This document shows, piece after piece, positions 22,921 through 33,972 of a stretch of 64,000 nucleotides of DNA. Both the position numbers and the translations under genes were made by a program. The stretch's first letter is position 1. Each line of letters begins with the position of its first letter. The notes under the pieces were generated by a model. That model was not told the DNA's origin. It made no database searches and was given only the letters and a program-made list of their open reading frames with translations. Source of the stretch: Aaosphaeria pasadenensis (taxonomy: Eukaryota; Ascomycota; Dothideomycetes; Pleosporales); assembly GCA_022813625.1 (NCBI GenBank), contig JAKLMB010000001.1, positions 2,108,001-2,172,000 on the forward strand, written 5' to 3'.

Positions 22921-25900
22921 ATGGCAGAAGCTCTCACTACCGTTGGGATACCTATTCCCGAACGGACATTGAGAGACACTGCAAGAAATATACACAATAT
23001 ATTGCCCAAATTCGAAGAATTGGAGCAAAGCCTTGGCGAGATGTAAGGATTCGAAGTCCGTGTGTTTCGCGTATTGGGTCGATTTCATTCTGACAATTGT
23101 TCAGGAAATTATATAGTGTCATTGGTCCTCTGCTAGACACGGCTGAGATTGCAGATCTATCGTCTCCTCACCGTGCTGCTTCCAGTAATGCACTGTGTGC
23201 GTTCATAGAAACTTGCCAGGCTTCTCGTGCAACCTATGTTCAGCATGCTTTACTGTCCGACCCAATTTGGTTTCGTCTCCTCGAAATCTTCTTGCAGAGG
23301 TCAGATAATGCGAAAGGGAAGTCTATGAGGCACATGCTTCTTGCACTTACCAGCGTGTTGCAGAAAAATGAAGACACTGAATCAAGTCAACTACTCCGCG
23401 ATCGTGCCATACAGACTTTCCTTGACATCATATGTCTACGCCATGATCGTGTCAAGGTCAAACCAGCCCTACAAGGACTATCGCATTTTCTTTCGAAAGA
23501 TGTAGTCACGCTTGAAAGGCTCAATTATCTGTATGGCCGTATTGCGGGGGAGGCACCTGGCAAAACGTCACCATCTACCCAATCTCTTCTACGGAAGTTT
23601 CTCACATGGACCGTTCATCATGATACGGCCTTGTCAGCAGGCCACTTGATAAGGAATTTTCTTATCCATGTGCGAAAGAGTCCTTCAAATACCGAATCTA
23701 CCACTCCAGAAGGCCCGGTCCGCCCATTGTGGATACAACCAGTCGTAGAGATGCTACGTCAATGGCCAGATAGGATGCAAGAATTCAAGACACATGTCTT
23801 TCCACATTGTTTTCTACCAGATGTTGACGAGTATGCGCGATTCCTATCTTATCTTCACTTCAAGGACCATCTTGGGGTAAATGAAGACTTGCCGGATTCA
23901 CTTGAGTTGTACGCGTCACATGAGACTGGTCTGGAAGGCGCAGAAGAATTCAAAATTTTACTGGCTACCATTCAGACGGGTAAAGAACTAGGGATTGTAA
24001 AGGACATAGGTAGGTTGCACCTATACAATGCTTCTACGCTTGCTCATTCTGTATAGACTTCCGCCACTGCGCAGCTATCGAGTTGCACGCTGATGCTATC
24101 CATATACCTGATAATCTATTTGCTGTGTGGCTGTCTAATCCGGAACCCGAAGTTCGCCTTGCTGGATTGTTTATCTCCGTCTACTCCACCGCAGTGACTA
24201 GACCACTTACAGCCGGAATACTCACGTCTATCAAACGGAACATCGCGCATCTACATACTGACACTGATGCAAATTTCCGCAAGGAGCTGTTGACTCACAC
24301 ACAGCGTTTGTTTGACAGATTGCGAGGGAGCACGACTGCTCTTTCGAAGCTGGAACCTACTGGGACGACAAAAGATGCTAGCGGCAGAATTATGATCGGT
24401 TCAGAACGGCGATCTTCAGCACCAGGACAGACTACAACTCATCAGGATTTGTTGCGGGAATCCATGGACTTTATCTCATGGTACTTGGGATTTCTTGACT
24501 GGGAGCTCAGGTCTACTGCTTCGTATCAAAGACGGATCACCGCGTTGAGATGCCTGACTATCGTTCTTCGTTCGGGACTGGATCCACAGGTACCGCAGCG
24601 CCATCTTTCAAAGACTGCCCAGGGTCAGCTACGTTGGGTATACGGCCACCATATCATCAATACGAGACTGGTCAGGTCTATGCTCGATTTGATCTTCGAC
24701 CCATTCGATGACATTCGCAGTACAGCGGTGGCGGCTTTGGATATTTGCTTCGACTGCTTGTCTACGAAAGATAAAGTTCCCATCTTGCAATCATTCTCAT
24801 CTTTACTTCGCCGTGCAAAAGATACAATGCTTCGCACCGGACGTGCCGACCAGGCCGATGGTCTTGCACGAGCATATGCTCTGTTGTTCTCACATTGTTC
24901 GGAGGAAGTTCCTCTGGGCTTGGATCCCAAAGTTGGCACATGGACTAAATCAGCGATTGTCGATAGTTTGATCACTCACCTGGAGAGCACTATTGAACTT
25001 GCACAACAAGATTTATCTAAAGCAGTCAATGGACATCCGGTCCATGGTATATTTGCTTCTCTCAGGTAAGCCTCCCGATCAATCCATCTAGCACTTCTAA
25101 TCGGTAGTTCAGATACATTATTGACCAGGAAACATTCTATGCTGAAGTATCCTCGTCACCAATAGAAGTGAAGCAGTTTTGGAAGCAATCACATGCACGC
25201 ATTCGTCGGTGTATCGAATCATTGTGGGCCTGTGTAGAACACGTGCTTTGCGCAGATGCACCAGAAGGCCACGTTCCGGATGACTTTGACGAAGCCGAGA
25301 GCCTTGATACCAAGGAAATTCTCAGCTATTCATGGAGAGGGCTAAAGGAAGCAAGGTTAGTCATGAAAAGCCACAAATTGTGGACGTACTAATGTTTCTT
25401 TAGTGTTCTACTCCGAACGATCGTATCACGGGCACCCATAGGATCTGACGCGTCCGATATCTTGAGGGTGGAGGAATTTGAGAAACTCGGTAAATCCTGC
25501 TTCACTCAGCTCGTGGAACTTCGACACCGGGGTGCGTTTTCTACGGTTGCGCAAACCTTTGCCGCATTTTGTCGTAGATGCGCCTCTTCAGACGACCAGA
25601 CACTGCGAGCATTGCCATTACGATGGTATCAGGTATGACTGTTGTCACGTTGGTCTGGGTGTCGCTAATGAGATCAGGAAGCGCTGTCTTCGATTCAAGA
25701 CAAGGCAACATCGATTACTCGGAGATCTGCTGGAATACCCTCCCTTATTACAGGCATAGTTGCTTCTGAGTCACCACCAGACCCTCTCTTCCGCCGTGCA
25801 ATGGACGACTTGGTTAAGGAGTTATCCCAGGAGGCCCATGATTCCAATATTGAAGAGAGTCGTCTCCCGCAGGTTCACGCTTTGAATAGTATCAAAGAAA

Positions 25901-28313
25901 TTTACACAACCTCAAAGTTAAGCTCCGTGTCCGAGTCATGTATTGGCGAAGGCCTGGACATAGCAGCCAGGACACTGAGTTCAAATGTGTATGTACCCAA
26001 TCTCATGTAGCACCTCGCCGTCGCTAATATTTCTAACTAGTTGGCCCATAAGAAACTGTGGGTTAATGCTGTTCAAGGCATTGATTGAAAGACTGTTGGG
26101 AAGTGACGAGGCACAAGACTGGAAAGAAGCAGACCGAGCAAGATCATCACGATTCTCATACAACAATTACCCAACTCTAGTCGGTATCCTCATTGGTCTA
26201 CTTGATCCAAATGGGCCCCTTAAGAAGTCGATGACCACTGCGGAAGGTGGTTCGCCAATGGATCTTCACGGCGCCGAAGGAGTATTCCCAGCTCTTCAGA
26301 TATTGCGACAAGCACCGCCGCCTGAAGAAAGCAGACAGCTAATCACGCAATCCGTATTCCACCTACTGGGAAGTCCACACTGGCACCTTCGCGACATGGC
26401 TGCCCGGACTATTGTATCTTTAAAGTATCCCCATGAATACATCGACACGGTCGTAAAACTTCTGTCTTCCATTAAGACATCGAAGACATCGCATAATGCG
26501 CAACACGGAATTTTATCATGTGTAAAATACCTCTTACGCAAGTATCTTCAGGATGATAGAATCCTTAGTTCGGGTAAGTGTCTCCCTCTCGCCTGAGCTG
26601 TTCATGATATATCTTTCCATGATAGTACGTGAGCTAATGAGTTCAGAATTATTGTCGGAAGCCATGTCTGCTCTTGTAGATGCATCCAACACCATAATTG
26701 AGGAGAGCACTTGTCCGTTTACCAAAGCAGCCTTCGCAGACCTTGTTGTCATATCCGGGTTACTACTACTCCCGGGTCAGCCACGCTCTACTAAAGCATT
26801 GGAAGCTTGGTCTAGGCTCTATGAGATCCTTATAGGACAACAACTCAAGCTGAAGAAGGCTGTTGCTGCCAGCTCACTTTTCCGAACAGCTGCCATTCAA
26901 GCATTACTGATCCATCACATCCTCCTGTACGCTGGCAAAGAGAAAACGCTGATACTTCCGGAGCATAAGACCGGTTTCAGAGACTGCTTGATAGTGGAGT
27001 CTCAAAACGATCCAGACTCGTGTAGTCTCTTGTTGGATTCGTTCCCACTCACCATCCGTCTGGCAAATACCTCAGCACTATCCAGAGCTGTTCCCGACTT
27101 ATTTGGACACATACTCTGGCTTACAGTTCACGTAAAGGATCCTGAAGTTCAAACCAAGGCCCAAGAGCTTGTAGCAGATGCTTTCTCCAGAGATTGGAAC
27201 CTACGGGACAAAGTGCTCAAGGACTTCCAGGTGGAAGACCTATCACAAGTACTCGACAATCTCGAGCAACAAAGCCTCGAAGGGTCGCCATCCAATATGC
27301 AGAGCGCGTTGCATTTGTATGGATTTCTGCTTGACTTTGCATTCAACAAGAGCCTCGTGACAGAACATCTTCATCGACTTCCGAACTATATCCGCGTGCT
27401 CCGAATGACCATAATCGACACAAATGTAAGCCCTGAATTCTATAATATTGATATGAAACATGGTATGCTAAACTGTACTCAGCCATTTGATACTCGCTTC
27501 GCTGCTGTGCAGTCTTTGGCTGCACTTGATCATATTTGGTCAATGTCAATCGAACTGCTAGATTCAGACTTGTACCGCGCGTCTATACTAGGTCTCAGTC
27601 TCGTACTATACGACCTCCTCAATGATGACGACGATGAAGTACGCGATGTTGCGGCTCTCACAACTTCTCGTCTACTAGCATCTCGAGGCCTTCAGAGGCA
27701 TGCTCAACCAGCAGTGCCCATCATTGCCGCGCAACGCCTAGCCACGTTCCTCTCTTCATCATACGCAGGATCTAATATACTATGTAAAGAGGGTCTACGA
27801 CGGTTGACAAACTCTTCTTCCTCTGGTCATTTGTTCAAGGTTGCCTTCACTGATATTCTCACCGACGAAAGGAAGGAAGATGATGCCCTTTTCGCACAAG
27901 AGAAACAGAACCTTTTCAAGGACGATACTGCAGAGGTCGCAACATGGACACGTGTTCTGAAGTCTCTGTCTTCTCCCGCAACGGCTTCACTTGTGGTGAA
28001 ACTGAGACTGTGGGTGGTCAACGCGTTGCACGTCCTAGAAGAAACCGCAAATGGTGAAGTAGACGGAGCATTGGGATGGTTGAGCAAACCTGAGGTATTT
28101 GTTTTGGTTCTCAGAGTCATCTGTGCGGCTGAGGTGGCATTGAAATGGGATCGATTTGGTGGAACAGATATTCGCAAGTCACTGAGTGGTTTCCTTGAAG
28201 CGGCTCACAAGAGTGACGTTCATGGACTATTGATCGATAGAGCGGAGAAGGTTTTGGAAGGAGATGTCGTAGACCTGATCAGACGAGTGCATAAAGGTCT
28301 GTCGTCAGTTTGA
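22921..28313 (+). CDS. TRM732: THADA/TRM732-type HEAT-repeat protein (DUF2428), tRNA 2'-O-methylation partner
   Basis: Eight exons: 22921-23042, 23105-24009, 24057-25065, 25113-25355, 25404-25632, 25678-25988, 26041-26573 and 26626-28313; seven introns of 45-62 bp, all frame-consistent; 1679 residues. Yeast Trm732 binds the methyltransferase Trm7 and directs 2'-O-methylation of residue 32 in the tRNA anticodon loop; THADA is the animal counterpart. The protein is helical-repeat throughout. DUF2428 occupies about residues 680-960, with signatures such as FWKQSHARIRRCIESLWACV, SYSWRGLKEASVLLRT, FEKLGKSCFTQLVELRHRGA, WPIRNCGLMLFKALIERL and the downstream SPHWHLRDMAARTI. The upstream block SWYLGFLDWELRSTASYQRR also belongs to the family. 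The start is the first ATG after the intergenic gap and opens a short exon 1; N-terminal conservation is weak, so this end is least certain. Confidence 0.9.
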
Positions 28314-28386
28314 TCCTTGAATCAAGTTAGTTTGTGTCTTTGACGTCTAAATACAGCTCTCGCGAGCTCTTCGACCGACCTGATTT

Positions 28387-28550
28387 CAAGTGAACTTGAC
28401 TTGCTTGGAGTGATTCATCTTGGCTTCAAGTCTGCTTTTAATCTAACCAGTGGTGATCTTACCTGACGTCAAGTGATCTTGCTTTACCTAAAGAGATCTG
28501 GATTTGCCTTAAGCGATCCAGCTTTACCTTGAGTGATTTGACTTAGGTGA
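28387..28550. repeat. Degenerate ~20-bp tandem repeat array (about 8 units)
   Basis: Roughly eight diverged units of 19-22 bp run head to tail, with the approximate consensus AAGTGATCTTGCTTTACCTT. Individual units keep the AGTGAT/AGCGAT start and a TTTACC/TTGCCT end. The array lies between the TRM732 stop and the promoter of the next small gene, ending ~145 bp before its ATG. The rest of the 28314-28695 gap is C/A-rich leader sequence. Confidence 0.65.
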
Positions 28551-28695
28551 AGGTGAGAGAGAACGAGGCTAATCTGAATAGATCTCCTTCGATTCTCCTC
28601 CACTCTCACGACCCATTCCACTTCCACAACAAACCTCAGTCTTTCAACACTACACCTTCAACATCCACCCAAACCCACAAAGCCGACACATCAAA

Positions 28696-29159
28696 ATGGG
28701 TCTCTCCTCTAGCGATACTATTCTCCTGCTCAGCATAATCGCTATGTTTCTCAGCCCCTTCCTCGTCTTTGGCATCTGGGCTATTGTGTAAGACTTGCTC
28801 TCCCACCACCTCGCTGCCATCCGTGAACTTCACCATAACCACTGCTTTGTGATTAGTTCGTATCGGACCAGAATTGCCAATTTCTACCGTCAACATGCAA
28901 TGCTCTATCCCCCTCTTTCCCCCGAGGAACGTCGCGAAAGAAGTACGCATTCTTCTAGACAACCTGGCCAGGCTTGACGCAGGTTCACTGACTGCTAAGC
29001 AGACGCGGCCAGAGAACGAAGGGCTGAAGAGGCACAGACGCGTGCCGCCAATAATGTAAGAAGAAGAAGATTTCTTTTCATAGGCCATCACAATCTCACA
29101 TACTAACGCTATATTGAAAGTCATATAATTTGCAAAACGTTGAACCCAGGGGGAATTGA
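28696..29159 (+). CDS. Small single-pass membrane protein, four exons, function unknown
   Basis: Exons 28696-28787, 28857-28942, 29003-29055 and 29121-29159 join to 89 residues. No single frame shows it, but three introns of 69, 60 and 65 bp each have a usable donor (GTAAGA, GTACGC, GTAAGA) and a TAG, CAG or AAG acceptor; introns 2 and 3 have a branch-like motif (CTGAC/CTAAG, CTAAC) near the acceptor, and the frame is kept. Residues 9-31 form a hydrophobic segment (ILLLSIIAMFLSPFLVFGIW), followed by a basic SYRTRIANFYRQH stretch and a highly charged helix of Arg, Glu and Ala (PEERRERNAARERRAEEAQT), then a short polar tail. The ATG is in strong context (CAAA-ATGG) after a C/A-rich leader. I do not recognise the family; the layout suggests a tail facing the cytosol and possibly a coiled coil. 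Confidence 0.7.
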
Positions 29160-29556
29160 TTCCACAGCACAAACTGTGCGGCACGTTACATCGAACTGAA
29201 CTACGACAATCTTCTTGTTTTTCGAACGCACGAATGCTCGTACAACGGCAACTTCACCTTCCTTTGCTTTCATAGAATTAGGCGCTGGGTGAAGAGTTTG
29301 CTTGAATTTCCTTCGCTTCACGCGATAGTAACATAAATCATGGCGGATAATGGATGGATGCTGGAATTTGGGCTAGTCACCATTGCACCCGATGTTTGTT
29401 GGCATCGAGCCACTGCAGCGGGATAGCAAACAATTTCTTGCTCCTCGGCTTTCGTTCAAAATACCAACTTCTACTTCAATTTTTCAAGATGTGTGCCTTC
29501 ATAACGTGGATTTCCTCTTTGTTTCTTTCTTTCCAAGTGATTTGCAGGCTTTTGAG
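29160..29556. other. Intergenic region before the disordered-tail membrane protein
   Basis: About 0.4 kb holding the end of the small gene and the leader of the next. An in-frame ATG at 29392 could extend the next protein by 55 residues, but that stretch has no conserved feature. Confidence 0.45.
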
Positions 29557-30675
29557 ATGAAGACGGAAAACAGCACTATTATAGCCATCGTCTTCGCAGG
29601 CGTTCTCGGTGCTATCGTGCTGTGGGTCGCGATACTGTATCTACTGAGGTTTATCAGACGAACAGGATATCATGTGGACCAATTCTTCGCCGTCCGGGTA
29701 GCGCAAGAGGGCCATCAGCAACCGTCGTTCTTTCATTTCTTGCGCAATAACGGTGTTCAAGAAGATTATGGCGCCGAGAAGTATCAACATGAAGCCGATT
29801 TCCCTCTGCGATCACGGTATAAACGACGATATCCGAGATCGAGGCCGTACCAGGAGCAGAGACGATATCAGGACTGCGGTGAATTTCGACGATCACGGTC
29901 ACGATCTTGGAGTAGGGAAAGACAAACGATTGAAGCTGAACCAGTCATTGAAGAAGCAGGAGACGATACGCCAGTGCCACCTAAAAGACGACGAAGATAC
30001 GATCGCAGCCCTCCTACACGTCTAGAGCGCTATGCCCGAGGAATGAATGTGGCGGAACCACAAGCGATTGAATATCAGAATCATGGACATCAGTTACCCC
30101 AACCAGCTATGGTGTACCCGGTGCACTTTCAGATGCCAGCAGCAGTCTTCCCTCAAGTATCTCCAGGAGCTGCCCCGATGATAGCACCCGTCTTTGCGAC
30201 TCCCATCCAACCAGTTTGCGGACACCAAGTATATCAAGATCATGTTGACGAAAGCACACTCAAGAGTGCGGCTGAATCGCAACCACCTAGGTCAAAGCCG
30301 GCCCACCGCACAGTACATTTTGTCGACTTTGTCGATGAGCTGCCGCCATGGGTTGAAACGCCCACACAGCAACACCCAAAATCGACAAAGCAATCATATG
30401 TTAAAGATGAGGAAGATAGCGATGAGGAGATAGAACAGATCCCTCGAGCGTATATACCACGCTCAGTACTAAGGGCAAGAAATGTCACTCCAGAGCCTGC
30501 GATCTTCCCGCAAGCCTTCGTACAATCGAAGACGTGGAAAAAGACACCACCCTTACGGCATAAACACGCTACGAAGATGGCATCACATGGACAAGAGCGG
30601 CCGTCCAGTGATCATTCGCAAGATGAAAGCGAGCCTGGGACCAGCAACTTGGAAATGAGTACTGTTTCCTCATAA
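29557..30675 (+). CDS. Single-pass membrane protein with basic, disordered cytoplasmic tail, function unknown
   Basis: 372 residues from the ATG at 29557. Residues about 7-31 are a strong membrane segment (IIAIVFAGVLGAIVLWVAIL followed by LLRFIRR). The rest is hydrophilic and low-complexity: an Arg/Tyr/Ser-rich stretch with RSRSRSWSRER, a KRRRRYDRSPP basic cluster, a Pro/Val/Phe-rich middle, an acidic DEEDSDEEIEQ patch, and a Ser-rich end. A stop at 30673-30675 closes the frame just before what looks like an intron (30694-30761), beyond which another hydrophilic frame opens; the true C-terminus may therefore differ. An earlier in-frame ATG (29392) would give a longer N-terminus; the later one was chosen because it places the membrane segment at the very start. 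Family not recognised. Confidence 0.6.
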   Translation: MKTENSTIIAIVFAGVLGAIVLWVAILYLLRFIRRTGYHVDQFFAVRVAQEGHQQPSFFHFLRNNGVQEDYGAEKYQHEADFPLRSRYKRRYPRSRPYQEQRRYQDCGEFRRSRSRSWSRERQTIEAEPVIEEAGDDTPVPPKRRRRYDRSPPTRLERYARGMNVAEPQAIEYQNHGHQLPQPAMVYPVHFQMPAAVFPQVSPGAAPMIAPVFATPIQPVCGHQVYQDHVDESTLKSAAESQPPRSKPAHRTVHFVDFVDELPPWVETPTQQHPKSTKQSYVKDEEDSDEEIEQIPRAYIPRSVLRARNVTPEPAIFPQAFVQSKTWKKTPPLRHKHATKMASHGQERPSSDHSQDESEPGTSNLEMSTVSS

Positions 30676-30751
30676 ATCCTGCTTCGAAGCCGGGTGAGCT
30701 TTGTCTTGTCCTGTTTCTCGCAATCGTTGATGCTTTGCTGACTCAATTCTC

Positions 30752-31297
30752 ATGTCAATAGAAGTCCAAGGTCACAACATGCGCCAACATCACTATACGG
30801 CAGGGGGAAATCCGGGAGAAAGTAGCAAGACACCTTCTATGGGGAGTCAGAAACGACAGAAAGTTTTGGAACAGCGACAACCCAGTGTGCAAAGCAACAC
30901 TCGGTCGCAAATTCAAAAAGAACCAGGGGAGGAGGCGGAAAAGTCTATTCAGGATTCGGGGCGGCAGAGCTCAACTGCTCTGGTAGACCTCGATGCATCA
31001 ACACTGACCGAGAAGGTCAATCCTGAAGCAAAAATCGATGAATGCAAATCACCACCAATTGCTCTCCCATACTACCCTCTTGTGTGCCAAGCCTTGCCTT
31101 CAACGTACACCCCCAGCTTGGATAGCAGTCAAGGCACAGGTGAGGTTAGTCACTCAAATTTTCAAGGACGGCCTAGCCTCAAGAATAGGATTCAGTCGTC
31201 GGAGAGCACTCGAGAAGTCAGTTCAATGACTGATGAGGGGCGGCTAGGAAGCACCGGGCAAGCAGGCTTTGTATCGTCGCTGGAGGATTGCGAGTGA
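30752..31297 (+). CDS. Hydrophilic reading frame, possible 3' exon of the preceding gene or separate small gene
   Basis: An open frame of 181 codons, rich in Ser, Gln, Glu and Lys, with no membrane segment and no domain that I recognise. Its first nine bases lie inside an apparent intron (donor GTGAGC at 30694, branch-like CTGAC, acceptor AATAG ending at 30761), so the frame may really begin at 30762 as an exon. Joining it to the upstream gene by that intron fails because a stop (30673-30675) intervenes in frame; the only frame-consistent link uses a weak GTACTG donor at 30661. Composition resembles the tail of the upstream protein, which favours one gene. Confidence 0.35.
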   Translation: MSIEVQGHNMRQHHYTAGGNPGESSKTPSMGSQKRQKVLEQRQPSVQSNTRSQIQKEPGEEAEKSIQDSGRQSSTALVDLDASTLTEKVNPEAKIDECKSPPIALPYYPLVCQALPSTYTPSLDSSQGTGEVSHSNFQGRPSLKNRIQSSESTREVSSMTDEGRLGSTGQAGFVSSLEDCE

Positions 31298-31703
31298 GGA
31301 TGATGTCCGGAGTTGTAGATCCATATCTTGATGTATATTCTAATGAATATGAGGAGCAATTCAAACTGTGATCAGTGGCAGCTATTTGGCGATATATTAT
31401 TTGATGCTGAGAGATCATACTGCGTATAGATGGGAGGTAGTTAGTTAGTAGGTGTAAGTGGGTCAGTGCACGCCCGGGCCGAGAGTAACGTCACCGCCCG
31501 CAGTGAGCAAAGCGCAGCTTCCAGGGTCGATGATTGAATGCCTGAAGAGAGACTGAGAGAGCTCAACACCAACCACCATCCAAGAGCTACTCAGCCCACA
31601 CCCACTCCCACAACCCACAATCCACAGCCGACAACGAAACACCCTCTAGATACACCTGACCCTCCCCTTCCATCCGACATACTGCTGTACTCTTTCCTCC
31701 GTC
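31298..31703. promoter_or_regulatory. Promoter and leader of SNX41
   Basis: About 0.4 kb. The segment 31470-31500 is GC-rich and contains an ACGTCA half-site of the CRE/ATF type; 31560-31700 is a C/A-rich fungal leader with few ATGs. Confidence 0.4.
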
Positions 31704-33972
31704 ATGTGGGACGACGAGGATAACAACCCTTACGGCTCGTTCGCCCGCCACGACTCCAACGCTTCCGATGTCCCAGGCTTAGGTTCTCCCGGTGCGCGTA
31801 AGGCTCCCACTTTATGACACTCATGAGGTGTTACTACAAACTAATCGCATTGGATTTGCAGTACCCTATCGCACCGGCACTCCACCCTCCGGCGGATCCT
31901 CCCCTCTCCACGAGTCGCCCGAGTTTACCACTCAACGTGATTTGAGCGACGTGGATTACAATGAAGAGGAAGCCGAGCAAGAAGAGCGAGTTGCCCCGAA
32001 GAAGGGAGGGTATGACAGCCGAGTCGAGCAGTGGCTGTACGAGAATCCAGACTCATCCATCCTAATCACCTATGCGGGGAAGAACCTGGAGGGCGGCGGT
32101 GGCTACATCGCCTATACCATTAATACTGGTGTATGGATATATATGATGACCTGAATACATGCGGAGCTGACTTATCATAGGGACTGGAAGTACGGCGCAG
32201 ATACTCGGAATTTGCTTCGTTGCGCGCGACGCTGGTCAATCTCCATCCGACGCTCATAATACCTCCGATTCCCGAGAAGCATTCTATGGCTGATTATGCG
32301 GCAAAACCCACCAAAGCAAAGGAAGATGCGGGAATCATTGAATTGCGGAAGAGAATGTTGGCCGTTTTCCTCAATCGCTGTCGGCGCATGAAGGACGTTC
32401 TTGATGATGGTGTCTTTTGGAGGTTCCTTGACCCCAACGCGAGCTGGGTAGGTCATTTTCCACGTTAAAACTTACAACATTGCCAGGCGACGATACTGAT
32501 TACTTTCCCTTGTATAGAGCGAGGTTCTTCACGCTCCTCCGGTGTCCAACCTCCCCAAGAACGTCCTCAAATCACCTCCGCTCGATGCCGCGAACCCCAC
32601 TCTAGCCCACAGCTACCTCCCCATTCCTTCCACTTCAGCGAAGTTGAAAACATCCGGTCAGACATCGAACTCGGGAACTCCCACATCCCCGCCTCATCAC
32701 TCTTCTCTGCCATCTTCCGCCGCGCATACCACCCCAGGACCCCAAGTGTTTGGTCGATTCCCGCCCGAGTCGAGAACTCTGACTGAGGAGGAGCTGGATC
32801 CTTATTTCGTCAATTTCGAGCAATCTTCGAAAGAGCTGGAGACTTCGTTACAGGGTAGCATGGAGAAAGTCAACCGTCGAACATTGACACATCTGTCTGC
32901 GTGGGGTGACGACCTGGCGGAAATGGGTGCGAAGTTTAATGCATTCTCTCTCTCAGAGCAGTCGCAATCGCTTGCCTCTGCTATCGAGAAGACTGGACAG
33001 GCAGTTGACTCTACATATATCGCCACAGCCGAATTATCATCCTCCCTGAGCGCAAGCTTTGCAGAGCCGATGCGAGAGAGCGCACAATTTGCAGGAGTGG
33101 TGCGTTCGGTCTTGCGGTACCGTGTTCTGAAGCGCATACAGGAGGAAATGACGAAGGACGAACTAGAAAAGAAGCGCGCTCTCCTAGAATCCCTCGAACG
33201 AAGCGAAGCTGAGGCCAAACGACTGGAGCAGCATCTGAGCGGAGCAGGGTACTCCCCGCCATCTGCACGGAACCGTTCAACCTCCAACACGTCGTCTCGA
33301 AGCAGTGGCCAGGACAGGCGGCCAGAGGAGGACACCGCTTCGATCGACTCCGACTTCCCACCCACACACGGCGAGCAGGCACCCTCGTCCGCCCAAGGGG
33401 AGCCAACGTCGCCGGGTAGCCCGCATAAGAAGAGCGCCAGTGGTAATTTCGTGACGAACAAACTATTCGGGCCCATAAGTCATGCATTCCGGGGCATGGC
33501 CGACGTCGATCCCGAGAGGACGAGGAGAGATCAGATTGGGAAGACGCGGGAGACTTTGGTACAGGTACGTCTACCCCCATTCATCGAGCATGCCTTGTCA
33601 ACTAGCAATACTGACCATCCCCCCAGCTCGAACAAGCACTCGAGGTCGCAGAGAAAGACACCAAAGACGCAAGCTCAGGCGTCATGAAGGATCTCCGCCG
33701 CTTCCAAGAAGAGAAAGAAAACGACCTTCGCAGATACATGGTAAGCCTCCCCCTCCCCTCCCCTCCCCTCCCCTCCCCTCCCCTCCCTCTCTGCCATCCA
33801 CCACTACCACCACCAACCCCATCCCCTTCACCTTCAATGAAAAAACCTAACACAAACCCAAAAGATGGAGTTCGCCCAATGCCACATCGACTGGGCCCGA
33901 AGAAACCAAGCCGCCTGGGAAGAGGCCAAAGCAGAAGTCCAGAACATCCAATCCCAAGTCGCCGAGGAATGA
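31704..33972 (+). CDS. SNX41: Sorting nexin Snx41 (PX-BAR)
   Basis: Six exons: 31704-31797, 31862-32130, 32181-32447, 32518-33564, 33627-33740 and 33865-33972; introns of 64, 50, 70, 62 and 124 bp; 632 residues. Snx41 forms dimers with Snx4 and helps recycle cargo such as SNAREs from endosomes to Golgi, and in filamentous fungi is linked to autophagy. The N-terminus MWDDEDNNPYGSFARHDSNA is typical of fungal Snx41. The PX domain spans about 94-210, with the lipid-binding RRRYSEF at 126-132 and PPIPEKHS. After a Ser/Pro-rich linker, the helical BAR region runs from about 290 to the end, interrupted by a Ser/Glu/Pro loop near 470-540. The first donor is taken at GTAAGG (31798) because it restores GALPYRTGTPP. 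The last exon, 35 residues, keeps the conserved QCHIDWARRNQAAWE. Confidence 0.92.
33747..33788 (+). repeat. CCCCT microsatellite inside SNX41 intron 5
   Basis: About eight tandem CCCCT-type units fill the 5' half of the longest SNX41 intron, starting six bases after its donor. It makes a pure pyrimidine run on the coding strand. Confidence 0.9.

Noticed and set aside
25491..25510. GTAAAT...CAG mini-intron candidate in TRM732
   Set aside because: Only 20 bp, below any working intron length, and the read-through sequence matches the conserved DUF2428 block.
28636..29184. Minus-strand frame of 182 codons over the small four-exon gene
   Set aside because: The plus strand offers three consistent introns and a strong start; the minus frame has no recognisable domain.
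33011..33580. Minus-strand frame of 189 codons within SNX41
   Set aside because: Antisense to a conserved exon; no features of its own.
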